Positions 38,161-48,611 of a DNA stretch of 64,000 nucleotides are shown here, in pieces. The translations under genes and the position numbers were made by a program. The stretch's first letter is position 1, and every line of letters starts with the position of its first letter. This DNA comes from Acidobacteriaceae bacterium (GTDB taxonomy: Bacteria > Acidobacteriota > Terriglobia > Terriglobales > Acidobacteriaceae). The DNA is taken from contig PLCO01000017.1 of the NCBI GenBank assembly GCA_003134815.1, forward strand, positions 29,269 through 93,268, in the 5' to 3' direction. The notes under the pieces were generated by a model. The model saw nothing but the letters and a program-made list of their open reading frames with translations, ran no database searches and was not told the origin of the DNA.

Positions 38161-39915
38161 GTGATTCCGTTCACAAGGGAGAGATTCATCGTGCATCGGA
38201 ACATGAGAAGGTCGGAACGAGCAGTGGCAATTTCCGCGCTGGCGTTGGGATTCATCGGAACGGGCATCGCGGTCGCGCAAACGGCCGGCAGTGGGCTTGG
38301 CATCAAATCGCTGGGCATCTTTGACAACCAGTCCGACGTAGGCAGCGTCGTGCCCCCGGGAGTCGCAACCTACGACGCAGCAACCGGCGTCTACACCATT
38401 CGCTCAGCTGGCGCAAACCTGTGGGTCAATGTCGACGGATTCCACTTTGTGTGGAAGAAAGTTTCGGGCGACGTATCGCTCACCGCCGACGTGAAGCTGG
38501 CCGACGCCGGTCCAACTGCGAGCCCGCATCGCAAGGCGCTGCTCATGTTCCGGCAGACGCTCGAGCCCGACTCGATGTACGCCGACGCGGCAATTCACGG
38601 CTCGGGCGAAACGGCGCTGCAATACCGGCGCAACAAGGGCGACACCACGCAGGACATCGCCTTCAACATCGGCGCGCCCCAGCGGATGCGGCTTGAAAAG
38701 CGAGGCGACACCATCACGCTCTTCCTGAGCGCGCACGGCGAGCCGTTGCACCAGGTGGGCGCGACCATCAAGCTGCATTTCGGCGGCAATTTTTACGCCG
38801 GCCTGGGAGTATGCGCCCACAACAAAGACGCAGTGGAGCAGGCTACCTTCGCGCATGTGGAGCTGCAGCCGCTGACGACGCTTACAACGGCCGCTCCCGC
38901 GGGGCCGTTAACTCCCGCGCCTGCGGCGCCGGCTACATCCACGTCGGCACCCACTTCGACACCGACACCCATGGCGCTTTACAGCACTCTCCAGACCATC
39001 GCCATCGACAACAGTGCGCGCATGGCATTCGTGATCCAAACCGGCAAAGGGCAGATGGAAGCGCCCAACTGGAGCCGCGATGGCAAAACACTGATCTTTG
39101 ACCGCGCAGGCAAGTTGTGGAGCGTGCCTGCGGCTGAAGGCGACGGCGCGATCTCCGATGCTACGCCGATCGACATTGGCAACGCCACTGATTGCACCGG
39201 CAGCCACGGCCTCTCGCCCGACGGCAAATGGATCGCGATGACCTGCACCACGCCGGACCATCCCGGACGGCGCGTCTATATCGTTCCGGCAGCAGGCGCC
39301 ATTGTGCTTTCCGCGGCCGCCGCGCTGGCCGACGTGGCTAAAGCGTTTCGTTTCGCCCATGGTGAGGCCCTTTTGGTCACGGCGAATCCCGACTCCTACT
39401 TCCATAGCTGGTCGCCGGACGGGAAGTCGATTTTATTTACGCGGCCCAGCCACGGCACGCTCAACATTTATGCCATTTCGCCGGACGGCGGAGCGGAGAC
39501 CGCGCTGACCACGGGCGCCGGCGTGAGCGACGACCCGGATTTTTCGGCCGATGGGCGGTGGATTTATTTCAACTCCGACCGCGCGGGCGGAATGCAGATT
39601 TGGCGCATGAAGCCCGACGGCAGTCAGCCGGAGCAGGTGACCTTCGACGAGAAGCAAAACTGGACGGCGCATCCCTCGCCGGACGGAAAATCGATTTTGA
39701 TTCTGTCTTACGGCAAGGATGCGACCGGGCACGCGGCCAACAAGGACGTGACTTTGCGCATTCTCAACCTTGCCGACGGAAAGATCCGCGACCTGGTGCA
39801 GATTGTGGGTGGATCGGGCAGCGACAACGTGCCCAACTGGGCTCCCGATGGCGCGCACTTTGCGTTTGTGAGCTATCAGTTTCTGCCCGCGGACGATAAC
39901 GGCTCGACGCAGTGA
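38161..39915 (+). CDS. TolB-like WD40/PD40 beta-propeller protein
   Basis: Repeated WSPDGKSILFTRPS, FSADGRWIYFNSDRAGGMQIWRM, WAPDGAHFAFVS. Confidence 0.8.
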   Translation: MIPFTRERFIVHRNMRRSERAVAISALALGFIGTGIAVAQTAGSGLGIKSLGIFDNQSDVGSVVPPGVATYDAATGVYTIRSAGANLWVNVDGFHFVWKKVSGDVSLTADVKLADAGPTASPHRKALLMFRQTLEPDSMYADAAIHGSGETALQYRRNKGDTTQDIAFNIGAPQRMRLEKRGDTITLFLSAHGEPLHQVGATIKLHFGGNFYAGLGVCAHNKDAVEQATFAHVELQPLTTLTTAAPAGPLTPAPAAPATSTSAPTSTPTPMALYSTLQTIAIDNSARMAFVIQTGKGQMEAPNWSRDGKTLIFDRAGKLWSVPAAEGDGAISDATPIDIGNATDCTGSHGLSPDGKWIAMTCTTPDHPGRRVYIVPAAGAIVLSAAAALADVAKAFRFAHGEALLVTANPDSYFHSWSPDGKSILFTRPSHGTLNIYAISPDGGAETALTTGAGVSDDPDFSADGRWIYFNSDRAGGMQIWRMKPDGSQPEQVTFDEKQNWTAHPSPDGKSILILSYGKDATGHAANKDVTLRILNLADGKIRDLVQIVGGSGSDNVPNWAPDGAHFAFVSYQFLPADDNGSTQ

Positions 39916-39986
39916 GCGTTGGCTGAGACGGCAACGCTCACTGCGGAATGTTGGCTGCGCATCGCGCTGCTACTTCCCGATCACCG

Positions 39987-40487
39987 CTACTTCCCGATCA
40001 CATCGATCGGCACGTTGATCGTCTTGGGCGGCATGCACTGGTTCTGGTCGCAGGCCTGGTAGTGCAGCTTGCCCTGCACAAGGTGATTGCCCGGCGTGGC
40101 CACGATGCGCGCCTGAATGATGAACTCGCCGGTGTAGACGCTGAGCTTGGTTTTGGGATCGAAGGTCAGCGAGATGATGGTGCCGGGCGGATAGATGGCC
40201 GAATGAAGCTGCACACCCACACCTTCAGGAATCGAAAAATCCGTCGGGATCAGGAACGCATCGCTTGGCGTGTGCGAGTTGATGTGCAGCCCCTGCGCGA
40301 CGCGGAAGTGCAGCGTGACCGGGCTCGCCTTGCCCGCGGGGACGCTCACCTGCTCGGGAAAGAGATATTGCACTGCGTCGGTCTTGATGATGGAGCGATC
40401 CTGCATGGCCGGCGAAACCACCTGCGCCCGGCTCGCCAGAGCGGCGAGGCCCGAAACTGCAACCAATGTCCAGAGTTGTATCTTCAC
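39987..40487 (-). CDS. DsbD N-terminal-domain-like secreted protein
   Basis: FRVAQGLHINSHTP...GKLHYQACDQNQCMPPKTINVPIDV. Confidence 0.75.
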   Translation of the reverse strand: MKIQLWTLVAVSGLAALASRAQVVSPAMQDRSIIKTDAVQYLFPEQVSVPAGKASPVTLHFRVAQGLHINSHTPSDAFLIPTDFSIPEGVGVQLHSAIYPPGTIISLTFDPKTKLSVYTGEFIIQARIVATPGNHLVQGKLHYQACDQNQCMPPKTINVPIDVIGK

Positions 40488-40578
40488 GTCGACCTTCGAT
40501 CTTTGATCTCGATGCCCAACTTGGGCGGGTTCAGCCTAGCACGTCAAAGGGTTTAGGGGCGGCTGCCAGGATTGCACA

Positions 40579-41079
40579 TCAATTTGGCTCTGCCTTCACA
40601 TCAGAGACTGATTCGAGCACCAAGAAAAACCAAGGAATCTGCTTTCGCTTACAGACAAACAAGCCATGAAACGTGGCAGTGACCGAATAATTGGGAGGTG
40701 GCGGCGGATGAAGAGAACCGGGTGATGCTGCAAACCCCGGTAATGGGCCACCGTGGAGGTCGGTGGACATGGCGTCATAATGAGTGAACGTTTGCCATGA
40801 CTCGTCTTGCTTCAGCCTGAAGCGGACTCGAACTCCCGATTTTTCGGGAGTCTGCCACCAAAGGGCAGTCTGACATTGGTCGTTCCTTAAGCCACCGTTG
40901 TCCACTCCATGCCAAGTCGTCGCGCGAACGGTAATCATTTTCCCGCAAAACTGGGACGGATCTCGGTCAATGGCACAAAGATCCGCGTCTTGTGCATGCG
41001 CCGCAGAACATGAATACAGGATGGTAACTGCGAGCGCACAACGCAACGTGAGTTTCTGCATAACGAATCCTCTTCGCAA
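40579..41079 (-). CDS. Hypothetical secreted protein
   Basis: Leader LTLRCALAVTILYSCSAAHAQDADL. Confidence 0.55.
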   Translation of the reverse strand: MRRGFVMQKLTLRCALAVTILYSCSAAHAQDADLCAIDRDPSQFCGKMITVRATTWHGVDNGGLRNDQCQTALWWQTPEKSGVRVRFRLKQDESWQTFTHYDAMSTDLHGGPLPGFAASPGSLHPPPPPNYSVTATFHGLFVCKRKQIPWFFLVLESVSDVKAEPN

Positions 41080-41130
41080 GCTGCGTCAGATTAAGCGGCA
41101 GATTCTCCAACTCTCTGACTCGCCGATCTG

Positions 41131-41781
41131 CTAATCCTCCAGCGCCTTCTTGATGTTCCCTTCGATGTCGCTCTCCGAAGTCAGGCCCACGGATGCCGCC
41201 ACCACCTTGCCGTTGCGATCGACAAAGAACGACGCGGGCAAATCGTCGAGCCCGCCGTAGTCGGCGCTAATGCTGTCGCCGTCAAGCAGCACAGGGTAGG
41301 GAACCTTCATCTCGGTGACGAACTTGCCGGCGTTTGCCTCAGCCTTAGCCCATCCGGCTTTGTCGCTCGCCTTCAGGTCGTCGCCCTCGGTGTCCACTCC
41401 CAGCACCTCGAAACCCTGCGCTGCATACTTGTCGCGCAACTCGACGATCCACGGCGTTTCCACCTTGCACGGGCCGCACCATGTGGCCCAGAAGTTGATC
41501 ATCACAGCTTTGCCCTTGTAGCTCGCGAGCGAGACTTTGCTGCCACTCAGATTGTCAAGCGCGAAGGCGGGCGCAGGCTTGCCGTTGAGCGGCGAAATAT
41601 ATTCCGGCCCGCCGGTGTCAGGAGATGGCACAAGCACGCCCTGAGAGGCCCCGGCCAGCAGCCGCTCGACAGCTTGCCGGCGATACTCCATGTTCGCCCA
41701 GCCTGCCCAGGCAAAGATGGCCAGAATGAAAAAGACTGTTGTAATAACGACGGTATTTCGGCGCATGGGGAAAGCCTTCAT
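41131..41781 (-). CDS. TlpA/ResA-family thioredoxin-like protein
   Basis: MINFWATWCGPCKVETPWIVELRDKY. Confidence 0.92.
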   Translation of the reverse strand: MKAFPMRRNTVVITTVFFILAIFAWAGWANMEYRRQAVERLLAGASQGVLVPSPDTGGPEYISPLNGKPAPAFALDNLSGSKVSLASYKGKAVMINFWATWCGPCKVETPWIVELRDKYAAQGFEVLGVDTEGDDLKASDKAGWAKAEANAGKFVTEMKVPYPVLLDGDSISADYGGLDDLPASFFVDRNGKVVAASVGLTSESDIEGNIKKALED

Positions 41782-41855
41782 GAATCTATTGTACGAGCGG
41801 GTGTACGAGCCGGGCAGCAGGGATTACGGGCCGCTGGCTTTGCTGTTAGCATGAA

Positions 41856-42875
41856 ATGCCAATGAGCCTCACCAGGCCAATCAGCACTTCCGGGAATGTC
41901 GAGCCCTTCCAGCCCGCAGCGCTGGTCCGCACCGAGGCTGCCGCGCTTGAAGTGTTGGCCGCGCGCCTCGATGGGGCGATGGCCGAATCGTTTGCGCGCG
42001 CTGTGGAGATGATTCTGCGCTGCGGCGAGTCGCACGGGCGCGTCGTGGTCACCGGGATGGGCAAGAGCGGCATCATCGCGCAGAAGATCGCGGCTACGCT
42101 CAGCTCCACCGGCTCGCCGGCGCTGTTTCTGCATCCGGCCGAGGCGGTGCACGGCGACATCGGGATGCTGATGCGCGGAGATGTTGTTATCGCACTTTCC
42201 GCCTCGGGCGAAACCGAGGAGATTCTGCGCCTGCTGGCCACTCTCAAACGCAAAGGCGATGCGCTCATCACTTTCTGCTGCAATCTGCAATCGACGTTGG
42301 CTCAGGCGAGCGACGTGGCTCTCGATTGCAGCGTGGAGCGCGAAGCCTGCGGGCTGAATCTCGCGCCCACGGCGTCGACCACGGCGATGCTCGCGCTAGG
42401 CGATGCGCTGGCCGTTGCGGTGAGCCTGCGCAAGGGTTTTCGCGCGGAGGATTTTGCTGAGCTGCACCCGGGCGGCAAATTGGGTAAACAACTCGCCAAG
42501 GTCCGAGAGTTGATGCACACAGGCGAAGACGTTCCTGTTGTCGCGCCCTCAACGCCGATGGCAGACGTGATCTTCGAGATGTCGTCAAAAAAGCTGGGGA
42601 TGACGACGGTGCAGGAAAACGGGAAGCTGCGCGGCGTGATCTCGGACGGCGACTTGCGGCGATTGCTCGAACGCGAAGGCGGCGCGGCGCTCGGCAAGAC
42701 GGCCGGCGAAGCGATGAATGCTCGTCCGCGCACCATTGCCGCGGAAGAACTCGCGGCCCGCGCGCTCGCGATTCTCGAAGAGCGCAAGATCACTTCGCTG
42801 ATCGTCATCGATGCCGAGCACAAGGTCGAGGGCGTGGTGCATCTGCACGATCTGTGGGGTGTGGAGCTCATCTGA
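41856..42875 (+). CDS. kdsD: D-arabinose-5-phosphate isomerase, KpsF/GutQ family (SIS + CBS)
   Basis: GRVVVTGMGKSGIIAQKIAATLSSTGSPALFLHPAEAVHGDIGML; CBS pair at C-terminus. Confidence 0.94.
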   Translation: MPMSLTRPISTSGNVEPFQPAALVRTEAAALEVLAARLDGAMAESFARAVEMILRCGESHGRVVVTGMGKSGIIAQKIAATLSSTGSPALFLHPAEAVHGDIGMLMRGDVVIALSASGETEEILRLLATLKRKGDALITFCCNLQSTLAQASDVALDCSVEREACGLNLAPTASTTAMLALGDALAVAVSLRKGFRAEDFAELHPGGKLGKQLAKVRELMHTGEDVPVVAPSTPMADVIFEMSSKKLGMTTVQENGKLRGVISDGDLRRLLEREGGAALGKTAGEAMNARPRTIAAEELAARALAILEERKITSLIVIDAEHKVEGVVHLHDLWGVELI

Positions 42876-42954
42876 TGGCAGGGGTCAGAGAAACTGCTGG
42901 TCGAGGTTCGTGCTTTCTTCAAGGCAGTTGGGACTCGCACAATCACCGCGCCGT

Positions 42955-43374
42955 TCACCGATACTGCGGCGCCAGCAACGCGACCATCTCCAGGTCGCGG
43001 TCCAGAATGACGGATTTGTCGGGGTTGGAAGCGTCGTAGTGGACCTGAAGATGCTTGTCTTTAACCTGGCGCAGGAATTCATCGGCTTCTTCCTCGCGGC
43101 GAAAATGATGGACGTGGTTGCCTGAACGGTACTCGCCCACGAAGTAGGTGTAGGTAAGCTCGACCCAGTAGCGCAGCCCCTGTTTGTGAACTTGCCCGCT
43201 TTGGATCGTTCCGTCCGTTGCCGGCCATCCGGCCATCGCTTTGTTCTGCCGCCATTTCTGGTAAAGTCTCCGCGCGCCGAACGCCGCCAGCGCGCCCGGA
43301 ATAATCCCGCCCATCTTGAGGAGCTTGACCACCACAAACACGATCTCGCCCCAGGAGATGTGGTGGAAATTCAT
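42955..43374 (-). CDS. DUF3592-like membrane protein
   Basis: WPATDGTIQSGQVHKQGLRYWVELTYTYFVGEYRSGN...VKDKHLQVHYDASNPDKSVI. Confidence 0.65.
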   Translation of the reverse strand: MNFHHISWGEIVFVVVKLLKMGGIIPGALAAFGARRLYQKWRQNKAMAGWPATDGTIQSGQVHKQGLRYWVELTYTYFVGEYRSGNHVHHFRREEEADEFLRQVKDKHLQVHYDASNPDKSVILDRDLEMVALLAPQYR

Positions 43375-43440
43375 GCCTGAAAGTATGCCACAGAGCGTGG
43401 AAATCCGATTCGCGCTATGATTTTGTCAGGAGTTAAGGCA

Positions 43441-43704
43441 ATGACCACCCGCATCGTTCGCGCTGGAAACACGCTCACGGTTGAGATTCCGGAGGAGCTT
43501 GTCGCTCAGGCTGCGCTGCCTGTGGGCGAGCCGCTGGAGTGGGTTCCAAACGGGTCCGGCAGCATCGCGCTCGTGAAGCAGCCAAATCCCGACGCGAAGC
43601 CGAGGAAGCGATTGACGCTTGAGGAGCTTCTGGAGGGAATTCCAGAAGGGACACGGATCCCTGAATGCGATTGGGGACCTCCCCGTGGGGTTGAGTTTTG
43701 GTAG
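43441..43704 (+). CDS. AbrB/MazE-family antitoxin
   Basis: MTTRIVRAGNTLTVEIPEELVAQAALPVGEPLEW; overlaps the mazF-like gene. Confidence 0.82.
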   Translation: MTTRIVRAGNTLTVEIPEELVAQAALPVGEPLEWVPNGSGSIALVKQPNPDAKPRKRLTLEELLEGIPEGTRIPECDWGPPRGVEFW

Positions 43705-44049
43705 ACCCATATTGTCCCGATAGCGGAGACTTCATATGGATCGACTTCGATCCGCAGGTTGGGCATGAACAAGCCGGTCACAGATCTGCGATTGTGTTGT
43801 CGCCGAGGTCGTTCAATTCAAGGACCTCGCTGGTTTTCGCGTGCCCTATTTCCCGGCAAGCGCAAGGATTTTCCGTTTGAAGTTGTGCTTCCCACGCACC
43901 TCGCTGTACATGGGGTCGTACTATGTGAACACATGCGCAGCATGGATTGGCGGGCCCGCCGCGTCACCTTCGTTGGGAGGGCCCCGGACGAGATTCTTCT
44001 TGAGGTGCGCGAAGTGGTTGCAACCATCGCAGGCGTGGATCTCGAATGA
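43698..44049 (+). pseudogene. MazF-family toxin, frameshifted
   Basis: Frame 1 MVDPYCPDSGDFIWIDFDPQVGHEQAGHRSAIVLSPRSFNSRTSLVFACPISRQAQGF then stop 43878-43880; frame 2 continues PFEVVLPTHLAVHGVVLCEHMRSMDWRARRVTFVG. One extra T in TTTT 43869-43872 explains it. Confidence 0.85.
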
Positions 44050-44144
44050 CCGTCTGCACTGACTTCCCCAACATTTAGAATGAAAGCTGCTCTAATTTGC
44101 CTTGCGTTCGCCTAAGCGGACGGGAAAGTTCGCACAAAATCTCT

Positions 44145-46010
44145 ATGCACCGTTGGTCGAAGCTCTTTATACCCACACTGCGCGAGGCCCCGGCGGACGC
44201 CGAAGTGGCCAGCCACAAGTTTCTTTTGCGCGCCGGCTACATTCGCCAGCTCGGCGCGGGCATCTATAACTACCTCTTTCTTGGGGCACGCTCGCTGAAC
44301 AAGATCATCGGTATCGTGCGCGAAGAGATGGATCAGATCGCGCAGGAGTTTTACCTGCCGGCGATTCTGCCGCGCGAGCCGTGGGAGCAGAGCGGCCGCT
44401 GGACGACGATGGGCGATAATATGTTTCGCCTTAAGGACCGCAAGGGCGCGGATCTGTGTCTGGGGATGACCCATGAAGAGATCATGACGTCGATTGCGCG
44501 CAATGAGCTGCGCAGCTACAAGCAGTTGCCGCAGATCTGGTACCAGATTCAGACCAAGTTCCGCGACGAGCCACGGCCTAAGGGCGGCTTGCTGCGCGTG
44601 CGCCAATTCACCATGAAGGACAGCTACTCCTTCGACATTGATAAGGCGGGGCTCGACCGCAGCTTCGATCTGCACGACCGCGTCTATCGGTTTATCTTCA
44701 CCCGCTGCGGGCTCAAGTTCGTCGCCGTCGAGGCCGACTCGGGCGCGATGGGCGGCTCGCAGTCGCAGGAGTTCATGGTCTACACCGACGCGGGCGAAGA
44801 CCTGATTGCAAGCTGCCCCGTGTGCGGCTACGCGGCGAATCTGGAAAAAGCGACCTCGCGGCTTGATCCGGTTTTGGAGATGCCTCCAACCGGGGGCGGA
44901 AGTCCGGAGCTCGTACACACGCCCGGATGCGGTTCGATTGCCGATGTGGCCGCGTTCTTTGAAATCTCTCCGGCCTCCGACATCAAATGCGTCGCGTACA
45001 TGGCGTCCATCTCCGGCGAATTGAAGCCGGCAGTCGTATTCCTGCGCGGAGACCATCAAGTCAATGAGGCAAAATTGATGGGAGTTCTTTTCGCATCCGA
45101 GTTGAGGCCGATGCAGGCGAATGAGATCGAGGAGGTCTTTCATGCGCCCGCGGGTTTCCTCGGACCCATTGGCCTTGATCCGGCGAGCAAAGCAAAATAT
45201 GAAGCTGCATTCACGCTGGATGTTCTCGAATCCGAGCGCGGCGACGCCTCGAAACGGAATCGCCTCGACTTTTTCCATTCCGACGCTGGGGCTCGGGCGC
45301 CGCTGGTCATCGTCGATCGCGCGCTCGAAGGCCGGAAAAACATGGTCTGCGGCGCCAACAAGCTTGATTACCACCTGCGCAATGCGACGCTCGGCCGCGA
45401 TTTCAGCTGGACCATCGCCGCCGACATTCGCAGCGTGAACGAGGGTGAGGGCTGCCCGAAGGATGGCTGCAAGGGCAAGCTTGTCGTCGGCAAAGCCGTC
45501 GAGGTGGGCCATATTTTCAAGCTCGGCTACAAGTACTCCGAGTCCATGGGCGCGCGCGTACTCGACGAGAACGGAAAAGAAGTGACGCCGATTATGGGCA
45601 GTTACGGCATCGGCATCGAGCGCATTCTCACGGCGGCCATCGAGCAATCGAACGACGCCAACGGCTTCTGCCTGCCGGCCTCCATTGCGCCGTTCGCGGT
45701 GGTCGTTACCATTACGAATGTGGGCGACTTTTCGCTGCGCGCCGCCGGAGAGCAAATCGCCATCGATCTTGAAGCAGCGGGACTGGATGTGCTGCTCGAC
45801 GATCGCGATGAGCGCGCCGGCGTCAAATTCAAGGATGCGGATCTGATCGGCGTTCCCTACCGCATCAATGTGGGCAAGAAGGTTGCCTCAGGCCAAGTGG
45901 AACTGGTGACGCGTTCGACGAGCAGCAGCGTTGATGTAGCCTTGGGCGATGTAGTATCGCTGGTGAAGAAGCGCGTGGAAGAAGAGCGGCTGCTGGAAGC
46001 AAGTCTCTAG
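44145..46010 (+). CDS. proS: Proline--tRNA ligase
   Basis: [44 protein letters not shown]; editing domain and GIGIERIL. Confidence 0.97.
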   Translation: MHRWSKLFIPTLREAPADAEVASHKFLLRAGYIRQLGAGIYNYLFLGARSLNKIIGIVREEMDQIAQEFYLPAILPREPWEQSGRWTTMGDNMFRLKDRKGADLCLGMTHEEIMTSIARNELRSYKQLPQIWYQIQTKFRDEPRPKGGLLRVRQFTMKDSYSFDIDKAGLDRSFDLHDRVYRFIFTRCGLKFVAVEADSGAMGGSQSQEFMVYTDAGEDLIASCPVCGYAANLEKATSRLDPVLEMPPTGGGSPELVHTPGCGSIADVAAFFEISPASDIKCVAYMASISGELKPAVVFLRGDHQVNEAKLMGVLFASELRPMQANEIEEVFHAPAGFLGPIGLDPASKAKYEAAFTLDVLESERGDASKRNRLDFFHSDAGARAPLVIVDRALEGRKNMVCGANKLDYHLRNATLGRDFSWTIAADIRSVNEGEGCPKDGCKGKLVVGKAVEVGHIFKLGYKYSESMGARVLDENGKEVTPIMGSYGIGIERILTAAIEQSNDANGFCLPASIAPFAVVVTITNVGDFSLRAAGEQIAIDLEAAGLDVLLDDRDERAGVKFKDADLIGVPYRINVGKKVASGQVELVTRSTSSSVDVALGDVVSLVKKRVEEERLLEASL

Positions 46011-46046
46011 CTGATTCCGGTTCTCCAGTGGTTTCAAGGAGCGGCA

Positions 46047-48509
46047 ATGGCACTACGAGTCCGAATCCCGAAGTCCCAATCGGGTCACCCTCTCAGGTCG
46101 CGGATTCTGCTGGTTCTGCTCGTGGTCGTTGCCGTTTGCGCGGTGACGGGCATTTCGATTTTCGCCTATTTCTACCACAAGTATGCGGGCATTGTTGATG
46201 AGCGGTTGAAGCAGCCGATGTTCGCCAGCACTGCCCAGATCTATGCTGCGCCGCGCGAGGTGCGCCCGGGGCAAAAGCTTTCCATTCATTGGATCGCCAA
46301 CGAGCTGCACAATGCCGGCTACACCGATGACGGAGCGTCGCAGGCTTCTCAACTGGGAACCTACAACGAAAGCGCGCAGCAAATTACTGTGCAGCCCGGC
46401 CCGCAGTCTTATCACGCGCCGGATGGCGCCACCATCCATGTGAACGGCGGCGTAGTAAGCGGGATTACCGACGCCCACGGCCAGGCGCTCTCGAGTTATG
46501 AGCTGGAACCGCTGCTCATTACGGGATTGAGCGAGGGCACGCAGCGCACCAAGCGCCGCGTGCTCACATACGACGAAATTCCGCAGAATCTTGTTCGCGC
46601 CGTGATTGCCATTGAGGACCGCCGTTTCTTTGAGCACGGCGGCATCGACTACTGGCGCATCCTGGGCGCGATGCGCAATGACATCTTCCACCTTCATCGC
46701 TACGAGGAGGGCGCATCCACGCTCACGCAGCAGCTTGCGCGCGGATTTTTCCTAACGCCCGAGCGCACCTATTCGCGCAAGATGCGCGAAGCCATCATCA
46801 GCATCATCCTCGAGCATCGTTTCGACAAGAAGCAGATCTTCGCCATGTACGCGAACGAGATCAATCTCGGGCAAATCGGCAGTTTTTCCGTCGACGGCTT
46901 CGGTGAAGCATCGCAAGCCTACTTCGGCAAGGATGTGAGCCAGCTCGACCTGGCTGAGTGCGCCATGCTGGCCGGGATCATCCAGAGCCCCAGCCGCCTG
47001 AATCCCTTTCATCATCCCGAGCGCGCGATACAACGCCGCAACCTGGTGCTCGATTCTATGGTGGAGACAGGCGCCATCACCAAGGATGAAGCTGAAACGG
47101 CCAAGACTGAACCATTGCATTTGGCTAAGAGCAGCGTGGACGAAAGCGAAGCGCCGTATTTTGTCGACCTGGTACATGAGCAACTGACGCAAAGGCTAGG
47201 CGACCGCGACTTCAACCGCGAAGGACTGCGTATCTATACTTCGCTCGATCCGGATTTGCAGCGTCTTGCGTCGCAGGCGATCGCTTCCACAATCCATGTC
47301 GTCGACACGCAGATTGATGCCGTTCACGCGAGCGACAAAAAGCTCGGCAAGCCGTACGCCTATCCCCAGGTTGCCCTGATCGCTCTTGACCCTCATACCG
47401 GTCAGGTGCTGGCGTTGGTGGGAGGGCGCAGCTACGGAACCTCGCAGGTGAATCACGCCGTGGCTCATCGCCCGACGGGATCGATTTTCAAACCGTTTGT
47501 CTATGCGGCTGCGTTCCAAACCGCGGTTGAGGGCACAATGCTGCCGGGTCAGACGAAACTTTTTTCGCCCGTGACCATGCTCGACGACGCGCAGCAAACC
47601 TATGGCGCAGGCACCGACTATGAATACACGCCGCACAACTTCGAAAGCGAATTTTATGGCGAGATGACTGCCCGATTAGCGCTGATGCGATCGGACAACA
47701 ACGCAACCATCAGCCTGGCGAGCATAGTGGGCTTCGATCGCGTGGCGGCGCTCGCTCGCGATGCCGGGATTAAGAGCGCGCAAGGCACGCCTTCCATGGC
47801 CATCGGCTCTTACGATGCCACGCCGCTTGACATGGCCGGAGCGTACACGACCTTTTCAAATGGCGGCGTGCATATCGATCCGTGGATGCTGGCCAGCGTG
47901 CGCACGCCCACCGGCGACATCGTCGAAGACTACACGCCCACCACGCGGCAGGTGCTCGATCCACGCGCCGCCTTCCTCACCACTTCCCTGATGGAAGCTG
48001 TTCTCGGAGGCAACGGGAGCGATCCCTGCACGGTTGGAGGACGAGATTACTGCGGAACCGGAGCCGGCGTCCGCAACATGGGATTTGTCTCTCCGGCTGC
48101 GGGCAAAACCGGCACCAGCCACGATGCGTGGTTTGCCGGCTTCACCTCGAACCTGCTGTGCATCGTGTGGGTTGGCAACGACGATTACACCGAGCTTGAC
48201 CCCCAAAACCGCGGCCGCATCCAGGGCGCGCGTGTCGCAGCTCCCATCTGGGCTGATTTCATGAAGCAGGCGGTGCAGCTGCCGCAGTATTCCGACACAA
48301 ACGACTTCACGCCGCCGGACGGCGTCCAGATTCAGACCATCGACAAGAACACCAACCTGCTGGCCAATGCCTCATGCCCCGACGACTTCTCCGCGGCATT
48401 CCTCGATGGCACTGCTCCCACCGAAACCTGCGACCACAAAGGCCTGAACGGCGAAGACCATCGCAACATCTTTCAGAAGATATTCGGGATCGGCAAGCCG
48501 TCCAACTGA
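46047..48509 (+). CDS. Class A penicillin-binding protein (PBP1B-like transglycosylase/transpeptidase)
   Basis: AVIAIEDRRFFEHGGIDYWRILGA, GASTLTQQLARGFFLTPERTYSRKMREAIISI; HRPTGSIFKPFVYAAAF, GKTGTSHDAWFAGF. Confidence 0.95.
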   Translation: MALRVRIPKSQSGHPLRSRILLVLLVVVAVCAVTGISIFAYFYHKYAGIVDERLKQPMFASTAQIYAAPREVRPGQKLSIHWIANELHNAGYTDDGASQASQLGTYNESAQQITVQPGPQSYHAPDGATIHVNGGVVSGITDAHGQALSSYELEPLLITGLSEGTQRTKRRVLTYDEIPQNLVRAVIAIEDRRFFEHGGIDYWRILGAMRNDIFHLHRYEEGASTLTQQLARGFFLTPERTYSRKMREAIISIILEHRFDKKQIFAMYANEINLGQIGSFSVDGFGEASQAYFGKDVSQLDLAECAMLAGIIQSPSRLNPFHHPERAIQRRNLVLDSMVETGAITKDEAETAKTEPLHLAKSSVDESEAPYFVDLVHEQLTQRLGDRDFNREGLRIYTSLDPDLQRLASQAIASTIHVVDTQIDAVHASDKKLGKPYAYPQVALIALDPHTGQVLALVGGRSYGTSQVNHAVAHRPTGSIFKPFVYAAAFQTAVEGTMLPGQTKLFSPVTMLDDAQQTYGAGTDYEYTPHNFESEFYGEMTARLALMRSDNNATISLASIVGFDRVAALARDAGIKSAQGTPSMAIGSYDATPLDMAGAYTTFSNGGVHIDPWMLASVRTPTGDIVEDYTPTTRQVLDPRAAFLTTSLMEAVLGGNGSDPCTVGGRDYCGTGAGVRNMGFVSPAAGKTGTSHDAWFAGFTSNLLCIVWVGNDDYTELDPQNRGRIQGARVAAPIWADFMKQAVQLPQYSDTNDFTPPDGVQIQTIDKNTNLLANASCPDDFSAAFLDGTAPTETCDHKGLNGEDHRNIFQKIFGIGKPSN

Positions 48510-48611
48510 CAAAGACTTGTACTCCGGGGTCGTGACTCCGACACGTGAACACTCGGGGGAGGTTCTCGCGCTTATTGGGGATCAAGAAACTAGCGGGGCG
48601 ACTTCTTCCCA

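Noticed and set aside
44112-45755. 547-aa minus-strand ORF opposite proS
   Set aside because: Antisense shadow ORF; no domain-like pattern and proS is clear.
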